37,454 nt of DNA from Propionibacteriaceae bacterium (GTDB lineage Bacteria; Actinomycetota; Actinomycetes; Propionibacteriales; Propionibacteriaceae), in NCBI GenBank assembly GCA_017882685.1, contig JADGPA010000206.1, forward strand, positions 1 to 37,454. The letters run 5' to 3'. Below the pieces are notes generated by a model that had not been told where the DNA came from, did not search any database, and saw only the letters and a list, made by a program, of their open reading frames with translations. Positions 15,526 to 21,212 of the stretch are shown piece after piece. Position 1 is the first letter of the stretch, and the number at the start of each line of letters is the position of its first letter. The translations under genes and the position numbers were made by a program.

Positions 15526-16218
15526 ATGATGAGCGACCTCATCGACACCACCGAGATGTACCTGCGAACCATTTACGAGCTCGGTGAGGAAGGCGTGCCT
15601 CCGTTGCGCGCCCGGATCGCTGAGCGACTCAAGCAGAGCGGGCCCACCGTATCCCAGACCGTTGCACGGATGGAGCGCGACGGGCTGGTCTCCGTGCACC
15701 CCGACCGTCACCTGGTGCTGAGCCCGAAGGGCGAGTTGCTGGCCGCCCGGGTGATGCGACGCCACCGGCTGGCCGAGCGCCTGCTCACCGACGTGATCGG
15801 GCTGGAGTGGCACCTCGTCCACGAGGAGGCCTGCCGCTGGGAACATGTGATCTCCACCGACGTGGAACGCCGCCTTGTCGCGATCCTCGACCACCCGGTG
15901 AGCTCGCCCTACGGCAACCCCATTCCTGCGCTGGAGGAACTGGGGGTCGACGCGGCGGCAGAGTCGTTCCTCGAGGGCGCCGAGCAACTGTCCCTGCGGC
16001 TTGCGGACGGGCGCGAACACGACGTGGTTGTCCTGCGCATGAGCGAGGCCGTCCAGAACGATCCCGACCTGCTCGCAGCGCTCCGTGACGCCGGTGCGAA
16101 GCCGGGGTCCCCGGTGCGTGCGGCAGTGGTGGGACGCAACCTCGTGCTCGGATCGCGCGACAACGAGGTGACCCTGCCAGGCGAGGTGGCAGAACACCTC
16201 TTCGTCGCCATTGCCTGA
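15526..16218 (+). CDS. DtxR/IdeR-family metal-dependent transcriptional repressor
   Basis: 230-aa three-domain repressor: winged HTH (SGPTVSQTVARMERDGLVSV, about 38-57), dimerisation/metal domain, and a C-terminal SH3-like domain (AVVGRNLVLGSRDNEVTL). With the second Met as residue 1, the metal ligands fall exactly at the DtxR positions: Met10, His79, Glu83, His98, Cys102, Glu105, His106 (segment HEEACRWEHVISTDVER). SPYGNPIP matches the DtxR SPFGNPIP turn. Both metal sites thus look complete, consistent with Fe(II) sensing and repression of iron acquisition. A strong Shine-Dalgarno, GGGGAGGAGGG, precedes the ATGs at 15526 and 15529. Whether it is the cell's main IdeR cannot be told. Confidence 0.93.
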   Translation: MMSDLIDTTEMYLRTIYELGEEGVPPLRARIAERLKQSGPTVSQTVARMERDGLVSVHPDRHLVLSPKGELLAARVMRRHRLAERLLTDVIGLEWHLVHEEACRWEHVISTDVERRLVAILDHPVSSPYGNPIPALEELGVDAAAESFLEGAEQLSLRLADGREHDVVVLRMSEAVQNDPDLLAALRDAGAKPGSPVRAAVVGRNLVLGSRDNEVTLPGEVAEHLFVAIA

Positions 16219-16286
16219 TCGGCTGGGGGGAATACCGGGCAGGGCGTCCGGCGTTCATTCCACGTACCCCGATGGATAGGAAACCC

Positions 16287-16655
16287 ATGGCAACCACAGC
16301 GCTGACCGAGGCCGAGTTCGGCCAGACCATCAGTGAGAACGGCATCGTCTTCGTCGACTTCTGGGCCGATTGGTGCCCGCCGTGCAAGATGTTCGGCCCG
16401 GTGTTCGAAGCCGCGTCCGACGCACACCCCGACGCGGTCTTCGCGAAGATCGACACCGATGACCAGCGCGAGCTCGCCGGCGGCCTTGGGATCAGTTCGA
16501 TCCCCACCCTGATGGCGTTCCGCGACGGCTACCTCGTCTACCGCGAGGCCGGTGCCCTGAACAAGTCCCAGTTCGAGAAGCTCGTCCAGCAGGTCAAGGA
16601 CCTCGACATGGAGAAGCTCAAGGCTGAGGCCGAGGCAGCCAAGGCAGCCAGCTGA
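16287..16655 (+). CDS. trxA: Thioredoxin with WCPPC active site
   Basis: 122-aa cytosolic thioredoxin fold. IVFVDFWADWCPPCKMFGPV holds the redox pair, with Pro in place of the usual Gly of WCGPC. The cis-Pro loop SSIPTLMAFRDG and the preceding FAKIDTDDQ strand are intact. The C-terminus is extended by an Ala/Glu/Lys helix (EKLKAEAEAAKAAS) not found in E. coli TrxA. The start at 16287 is favoured by GGATAGGAAA upstream; the ORF-track start at 16272 is five codons earlier. The gene follows the DtxR gene by 68 bp on the same strand and is bounded downstream by two hairpins. Confidence 0.93.
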   Translation: MATTALTEAEFGQTISENGIVFVDFWADWCPPCKMFGPVFEAASDAHPDAVFAKIDTDDQRELAGGLGISSIPTLMAFRDGYLVYREAGALNKSQFEKLVQQVKDLDMEKLKAEAEAAKAAS

Positions 16656-16669
16656 GAAGCATGCCTTCC

Positions 16670-16691
16670 GTGTCACCCATTGGGGTGACAC
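16670..16691 (+). terminator. Hairpin after trxA
   Basis: GTGTCACCC-ATTG-GGGTGACAC: 9 perfect pairs and a 4-nt loop, 15 bp after the trxA stop. Probably the trxA terminator. Confidence 0.7.
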
Positions 16692-16713
16692 CGCTCCTAG
16701 GTCGACCTATACT
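16686..16713 (+). promoter_or_regulatory. Promoter-like pair GTGACA-16 bp-TATACT
   Basis: A sigma70/SigA-like -35 (GTGACA) and -10 (TATACT) are separated by 16 bp, with the 10-bp palindrome AGGTCGACCT just before the -10. Initiation would fall near 16720, at the foot of a second terminator hairpin, so any transcript would be very short. It may be fortuitous, or it may once have served the decayed region downstream. Confidence 0.35.
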
Positions 16714-16719
16714 CTAATT

Positions 16720-16750
16720 GGTTCCTGCCCCATCCCCCCGGGCAGGAACC
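16720..16750 (+). terminator. Second hairpin terminator downstream of trxA
   Basis: GGTTCCTGCCC-(9 nt)-GGGCAGGAACC: 11 perfect pairs followed by ACCCATTTTCTC, the nearest thing to a T-tract in this area. As it works from both sides, it may also stop transcription arriving from the minus-strand pseudogene. Confidence 0.75.
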
Positions 16751-16811
16751 ACCCATTTTCTCACTGGCCCGGCGTGGGTCGCGGCCCCGCCGGCCAGTTG
16801 AGCTTGAGAAA

Positions 16812-16867
16812 TTCAGCGGCCGATGCCCGCGGCGATGATTTCAGCGGCCGATGCCCGCGGCGATGAT
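16812..16867. repeat. Perfect 28-bp tandem duplication
   Basis: TTCAGCGGCCGATGCCCGCG... (28 bp) is present twice back to back, at 16812-16839 and 16840-16867. Each copy contains the minus-strand stop codon of the pseudogene fragment. The length is not a multiple of three. It looks like a recent slippage or duplication at the 3' edge of a decaying gene. Confidence 0.95.
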
Positions 16868-17054
16868 GCTGGTCACGATCACGGAGGTGATGGTGACGGT
16901 GGAGAACCCGGCCACGATCATCTTCGGCAGGATCTCGCCCTCGATCGCAGCCACCTCTTCCGGTGACTCGCCGGCTCCCTTTGCAGCCTCCTGCGACAGG
17001 ATCATCGTGCCCGGGGAAGCCGTAGAGCGCCGTGAGCCCGATCGCGATCGACAT
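16841..17054 (-). pseudogene. Frameshifted C-terminal fragment of a multi-pass membrane protein
   Basis: Two minus-strand frames join into one sensible sequence: MSIAIGLTALYGFPG in one frame, then TMILSQEAAKGAGESPEEVA and later KMIVAGFSTVTITSVIVTSI in another. An extra base in the run CCCCGGG near 17010-17016 accounts for the switch. The pattern (helix, short acidic loop, long hydrophobic helix, stop) looks like the last helices of a transporter. I cannot name the family. Upstream of MSIAIG the translation is non-membrane and Pro/Arg-rich, so the rest of the gene is missing. Truncation plus frameshift supports a pseudogene. Confidence 0.7.
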
Positions 17055-17143
17055 GGGGAGGGACGGCGGTGGAGGGCGAGCGCCTCTTGGCGGCGCTTCC
17101 AAGAAAGGTCAATCGATTTAGCCAGATGGGGTCCCGGCGGCAC

Positions 17144-17153
17144 TGAACGTTCA
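17144..17153. promoter_or_regulatory. Operator-like palindrome TGAACGTTCA before the kinase-phosphorylase gene
   Basis: A perfect 10-bp palindrome with the central CG typical of LacI/GalR-family sites, 47 bp before the ATG at 17201. It may be the control site of the sugar-related gene. No LacI gene is in the window, so the regulator would be encoded elsewhere. Confidence 0.4.
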
Positions 17154-17200
17154 CTAGGCTGCTGAAATCCTGAACCAGGCGTGATCACGGAAGGCGACCC

Positions 17201-19801
17201 ATGAACGTGAGCTTCCCGGACGTAGCCGATCTCGATGCTGTCCCTACTGGTGACATGCCCGGCGACAAGGTGCAGATCACACCGGGCCACGTCGCAACGG
17301 CGCGCAGCATCTTCCCCCAACTGTGGCGCCTGCTGGAACCGGTGCTCGCTGCCAGTCCCCACCACCGCGCCGTGGTCTCCGTCCACGGTGGCTCAGGCGT
17401 CGGCAAGTCCGAGACCGGCTCGCTGCTGGCCCACGGACTCAACTCCCTCGGCGTCGGCGCGTACGTCCTGTCCGGCGACAACTACCCGCGGCGCGTCCCC
17501 TCAGCCAACGACGCCGAACGGCTGCGCACCTTCCGCGTCGGAGGCATACAGGGCCTGGTGGCCAGGCAGGACGACGACGACTCCGTCCGCACCGAGCTAG
17601 CTGCACTGCAGGCCCGCGACGCCGATGCCGACCCCCGGCAGGTGGCGGCGCATCCATGGCTGGCGACCTACCAGAAGGCCGGACGCGCGGCGCTGGTCGG
17701 CTACCTCGGAACCCCCAACGAGGTGGACTTCGACGAGGTCAACCGCATCCTCGCCGCCTTCCATGACGGAGCCGACAGCCTGCTGCTGAAGCGGATGGGC
17801 CGCACCCCGGACGCCCTCTGGTACGAAGAGGTGGACGTCTCCGGCACCCGGGTGATCGTCGTGGAATGGACGCATGGCTCCAGCGAGCACCTCGTCGGGG
17901 TCGACATCCCGATCCTGCTGAACAGCACGCCGGAGGAGACGCTGGCACACCGTCGCGCCCGCAGTCGGGACGGGGCGGTCGACAGCCCGTTCACAACGAT
18001 GGTGCTCGCACTCGAACAGGCGCGCCTGCGGTCGCAGGCATCCCGCGCTGCGATCATCGTCGCCCGCTCGGGCGAACTGCTCGACTATGACGGCTACCTG
18101 AGAGCCATGGGCGCCGCCCTGCCCACTGCCGGCACCATGCTGAACGTCTATCCCGACAGCATCGGCGGCACCCTCGCCGACCTGGTCGCGTTCATCCGGC
18201 GCCCCGAACTGAAGGACGTGTTCAGCTCTGCCTACGTGTTGCCGAGCGTCTTCAACACCGACCTCGACCGCGGGTTCTCCGTCATCGACTACAACCTGAG
18301 CGACCGGTTCGCGACGCTCGACAACCTCGCTGCGCTGGCCGAGGAGGGCATCGACTTCACGTTCGACTTCATCCTCAACCACGCCTCGGTGCTGTCACCG
18401 CAGTTCCAGGACATCATCGCCAACGGTCAACGCTCCACGTACGCCGACTTCTTCATCGACTGGAACGGGTTCTGGGCCGGCAACGGCGAGCTCACCCAGG
18501 GCGGCTATGTCCAGCCGCGCCCCGAGCTGATCAAGGACATGTTCTTCCGCAAGCCAGGCCTGCCGATCCTGATGGTCCGGCTGCCGGACGGCAGTGAGAA
18601 GCCGTACTGGAACACCTTCTACCAGGAGGTGCGCTACACCGTCCCGGATACCCAGGACCTCATGGCCGCCACCGGCCTGCAGTACGGCACCGCAGAGGTT
18701 CTGGCCGGTCGGCTGGCCGCCGTCCTCAACTCCGGTGGACGCCCGGCGGACGCCGACTTCACCGGCTACGAGGCCGTGCGCGACCGCGTGGTCGACCTTG
18801 TCGAGTCTCGACGCCGCTACCTGGGCCAGATGGACCTCAACATCAAGAGCCCGCTGGTCTGGGATTTCTACGCCGACACCCTCGACAAGCTGGCCGGCTA
18901 CGGGGCCCAGATCGTCCGACTGGACGCCTTCGCCTACGCGCCAAAGGAACCGGGGCTGAAGAACTTCCTCAACGACCCGGGCACGTGGGACCTGCTGGCG
19001 CGGGTGAAGGTGCTGGCCGACCGTCGGGGCCTGTTGCTGCTGCCGGAGATCCACTCCACCTACGCCGAGGGCATCCACGCCGCCATCGCCGCCAAGCGCT
19101 TCCTGACCTACGACTTCTTCCTTCCCGGACTGGTCATCGACGCCTTCGAGAACGCCGACGCCTCCGTGCTGAAGCGGTGGATCGGCGAGCTGCTCGGCCA
19201 GCAGATCCGGACGGTGAACATGCTCGGCTGCCACGACGGCATCCCGGTGCTGGACCTGAAGGGACTGCTGCCGGAGGAGCGCATCCAGGCGCTCATCGCG
19301 ACCATCAAGGGCCGTGGCGGCTACGTGAAGGACCTCCATGGCGCGAAGAACATCTACTACCAGGTGAACGCGACCTACTTCAGCGCGTTGGGGGAGAGCG
19401 AGGCCCGGCTGCTGCTTGCCCGCGCGATCCAGCTGTTCATGCCGGGCAAGCCGCAGGTCTGGTACCTCGACCTGTTCGCCGGCCGCAACGACCACGCTGC
19501 GGTGGATCGCGCGGGTGCGGGCGGGCACAAGGAGATCAACCGCACGAACCTGTCAGCTGAGGCCATTACCGCAGGCCTCGAGCAGCCGGTGGTCACCCGG
19601 CAGCTGGAACTCCTGCGTTTCCGCAACACCTTCGGCGCGTTCGGCTTCGACGCCACCTGCGAGCTGGCGGAGACCGGCCCACAGACGCTACGGATCAGCT
19701 GGTGCAGGGGTGGGCTCACCGCCACCCTCGACGCCGACCTCGCCGCCGGGACCTTCACGATCACCGCCGTCGGAGAGGACGGCTCCGAGCGGACCGTCTA
19801 G
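17201..19801 (+). CDS. Fusion protein: P-loop (uridine-kinase-like) domain + GH13_18 sucrose-phosphorylase-like domain
   Basis: 866-aa cytosolic protein. Residues ~30-315 are a P-loop NTPase: Walker A GGSGVGKS at 63-70, then VLSGDNYPRRVPSANDAERL, a DNYP word as in uridine kinase/PRK-type small-molecule kinases, and VIVVEWTHGSSEH. Residues ~323-866 are a full GH13 subfamily 18 barrel: YVLPSVFNTDLDRGFSVIDY, DFTFDFILNHASVLSPQFQD, nucleophile Asp575 (VRLDAFAYAPKEPG), acid/base Glu616 (LLPEIHSTY), and transition-state Asp679 (MLGCHDGIPVLD). GH13_18 enzymes reversibly phosphorolyse sucrose, sucrose-6'-phosphate, glucosylglycerol or glucosylglycerate to glucose-1-phosphate. The fusion suggests a kinase feeding or draining the same substrate. 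The acceptor is unknown. Shine-Dalgarno GGAAGG is well placed. Confidence 0.93.
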   Translation: MNVSFPDVADLDAVPTGDMPGDKVQITPGHVATARSIFPQLWRLLEPVLAASPHHRAVVSVHGGSGVGKSETGSLLAHGLNSLGVGAYVLSGDNYPRRVPSANDAERLRTFRVGGIQGLVARQDDDDSVRTELAALQARDADADPRQVAAHPWLATYQKAGRAALVGYLGTPNEVDFDEVNRILAAFHDGADSLLLKRMGRTPDALWYEEVDVSGTRVIVVEWTHGSSEHLVGVDIPILLNSTPEETLAHRRARSRDGAVDSPFTTMVLALEQARLRSQASRAAIIVARSGELLDYDGYLRAMGAALPTAGTMLNVYPDSIGGTLADLVAFIRRPELKDVFSSAYVLPSVFNTDLDRGFSVIDYNLSDRFATLDNLAALAEEGIDFTFDFILNHASVLSPQFQDIIANGQRSTYADFFIDWNGFWAGNGELTQGGYVQPRPELIKDMFFRKPGLPILMVRLPDGSEKPYWNTFYQEVRYTVPDTQDLMAATGLQYGTAEVLAGRLAAVLNSGGRPADADFTGYEAVRDRVVDLVESRRRYLGQMDLNIKSPLVWDFYADTLDKLAGYGAQIVRLDAFAYAPKEPGLKNFLNDPGTWDLLARVKVLADRRGLLLLPEIHSTYAEGIHAAIAAKRFLTYDFFLPGLVIDAFENADASVLKRWIGELLGQQIRTVNMLGCHDGIPVLDLKGLLPEERIQALIATIKGRGGYVKDLHGAKNIYYQVNATYFSALGESEARLLLARAIQLFMPGKPQVWYLDLFAGRNDHAAVDRAGAGGHKEINRTNLSAEAITAGLEQPVVTRQLELLRFRNTFGAFGFDATCELAETGPQTLRISWCRGGLTATLDADLAAGTFTITAVGEDGSERTV

Positions 19802-19816
19802 CCGCGCCCGACGCGT

Positions 19817-20454
19817 TCAGGAGAGCGGGTAGGCGACGTAGGCGAACCGGCGGCTATCCGGTGCCCAGCTCGGCACGTTGATGGTGCCCTGGCCGCCGAA
19901 GAGGTCGACGACGTCGCTGCCGACGCCGCCTAGCCCGAGAAGGCGGATGACCACGTCGAGGTCGGCGGGGTGGCCGAGCGTCCCGGCGGGGAAGCTGATG
20001 TAGACCACCTGGGTGCCGTCGGGGGAAACGTGCGCGAACCAATTCACCCGCTCGTCGTCGGTGAGTTGCTCGATGCCGGAGCCGTCCAGCCGCATCCGGA
20101 ACAGCTGCGAATGGCCCGCCACGTCTTAGCCCCGCTCGGAGTTGACACATGGTGGAGGTGCCCATCGAACCCGGACACGTAGGCGGCGGTACCGTCCGGG
20201 CTCAGCACGTGGTCGTCGTTCAGCAGCGGCAAGCCCGGGACCACGATCGGCTCGAGCTCGCCGCCGGCGGCGGGGACGCGCTGCAGCAGGCCATCACCGT
20301 TGACGATCAGCCAGTCGCCATCCACCGTCCAGTTCGGGGCCTCGAACAGCACCGACGTCGACTTCGCCACCAGCGTGCTGGCGCCGGTGGGCAGGTCATG
20401 GGTGAACAGCTGCGAGCGCTGTCCCGGCTGCAAGGTGCGGGGCTGCCGTTCCAT
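19817..20454 (-). pseudogene. TolB/PD40-type beta-propeller protein, internally deleted and frameshifted
   Basis: An N-terminal part from the ATG at 20454 (SD GAGGAGG; GQRSQLFTHDLPTGASTLV, then APNWTVDGDWLIVNGDGLLQ and VLSPDGTAAYVSGFDGHLHH) breaks near 20128-20150. A second frame then continues with AGHSQLFRMRLDGSGIEQLT, VNWFAHVSPDG and SWAPDSRRFAYVAYP. These are the first and last blades of a family usually near 280-300 aa. Only about 210 codons remain and the middle blades with their SPDG repeats are missing. A TAA stop lies in the C-terminal frame at the join. So it is a deletion plus a frame change and not a simple sequencing slip. The intact family is of unclear, probably cytosolic, role. 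Confidence 0.8.
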
Positions 20455-20539
20455 AGCGATCCTCCTCGTCGTGGCCACGTCGCCACCAGCTGCGCTCGGC
20501 GACAGTTGGTCGCTTCGGCGCCCACGATATGGCACTCTT

Positions 20540-20553
20540 TGAGAGCGATCTCA
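20540..20553. promoter_or_regulatory. LacI-type operator-like palindrome before tatA
   Basis: TGAGAGCGATCTCA differs by one base from the perfect palindrome TGAGAGCGCTCTCA and has the central CG of LacI-family sites. It lies 72 bp before the tatA start and 86 bp before the divergent pseudogene start. The half-site TGAGAGCG recurs at 21090-21097 upstream of the beta-mannosidase gene. Confidence 0.4.
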
Positions 20554-20611
20554 GATGGCGGCTTGCGGGCGGCAGGAGAATCGCACGAGCCCGATGAAGA
20601 AGGAGAGCCTC

Positions 20612-20800
20612 ATGAGTCTTGGCGGTTGGGAATGGGTCATCATCGCTGTCGTGGCGCTGCTGCTGTTCGGTGGCGCGCGGTTGGCCAACTTCGGCAAGGG
20701 TGCCGGGCAGGCGATCCGCGGCTTCAAGGACGAGATCAAGCCCACCTCCACTGACGCCGCCGCGAAGCCGTCCGACGACGACGCCGGCCCGAAGGCCTGA
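20612..20800 (+). CDS. tatA: Sec-independent protein translocase subunit TatA
   Basis: 62 aa from the ATG at 20612 (SD GAAGGAG); the ORF-track start is 19 codons too early. A single N-terminal helix (WEWVIIAVVALLLFGGARLA) is followed by the hallmark hinge FG-x-LANFGKG, an amphipathic helix (GAGQAIRGFKDEIK) and an acidic/polar tail. TatA forms the translocation element of the twin-arginine pathway with TatB/TatC, which are not in this window. It lies upstream of a cluster whose solute-binding lipoprotein carries a clear twin-arginine signal, an interesting adjacency but not proof of a functional link. A hairpin follows the gene. Confidence 0.92.
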   Translation: MSLGGWEWVIIAVVALLLFGGARLANFGKGAGQAIRGFKDEIKPTSTDAAAKPSDDDAGPKA

Positions 20801-20819
20801 TTCGAGGAAGTCCCGTGGC

Positions 20820-20839
20820 CTCGGCCCGGGTGGGCCGAG
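20820..20839 (+). terminator. Hairpin after tatA
   Basis: CTCGGCCC-GGGT-GGGCCGAG: 8 perfect pairs, 19 bp after the tatA stop. Likely terminator, no T-run. Confidence 0.6.
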
Positions 20840-21212
20840 ATGGGAACCGTGCCCGTTCGGGACGTGGTCCGCGGGTGAAGAATCAGGAACCGTCCCCGCA
20901 TTGCCCGGACGGGACCTGGCTGGACCGACCGACCGGCCGTCCGATCCGTTGCGGATGCGGCCGTGCTCCATCCGGTGCGCTGAGGCGTCCCGGAGCAGCC
21001 TCCACGCTCTGTGAGCGCCGGTTCCGCCTCATATGTATCGGGCCGATAACGATCAGCGCAAGAGGCCGGTAATTTTGCATGAGAGCCGATGAGAGCGTTT
21101 GCGGTCTGTGCTAGCTTGCCCACAGTTGGCTGCAACGCTGCGGTGGTGGCGGGTCCTCAGGACAGCAGCCGGCACCCGGTCGGACCGGGGTCGTCGGGGT
21201 CAAGGAGGACTC
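20840..21212 (+). promoter_or_regulatory. Gene-free leader of the glycan operon with palindrome and helical direct repeats
   Basis: No plausible gene here; the in-frame extension to 21099 lacks coding character. It holds GGAACCGT twice (20842, 20887). At 21036-21048 is the perfect 13-bp palindrome TATCGGGCCGATA. At 21079-21086 and 21089-21096 are two direct copies of ATGAGAGC exactly 10 bp (one helical turn) apart. A possible extended -10 (TGC-TAGCTT) lies at 21109-21117. These are candidate regulator sites for the beta-mannosidase to GH3 operon. Confidence 0.5.

Noticed and set aside
18395-19528. 377-aa minus-strand ORF
   Set aside because: Lies entirely opposite the GH13_18 catalytic domain.
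17201-19801. Trehalose synthase or ordinary alpha-amylase
   Set aside because: The catalytic words (VRLDAFAYAPKEPG, MLGCHDGIPVLD) fit GH13_18 phosphorylases, and the N-terminal P-loop domain is not part of TreS or amylases.
21099-21212. N-terminal extension of the beta-mannosidase from the ATG at 21099
   Set aside because: The AAGGAGG site and family N-terminus both fit the GTG at 21213; the extension lies in the promoter region.
20840-21212. Riboswitch or tRNA in the leader before the beta-mannosidase gene
   Set aside because: No cloverleaf or recognisable aptamer consensus; only short palindromes and repeats.
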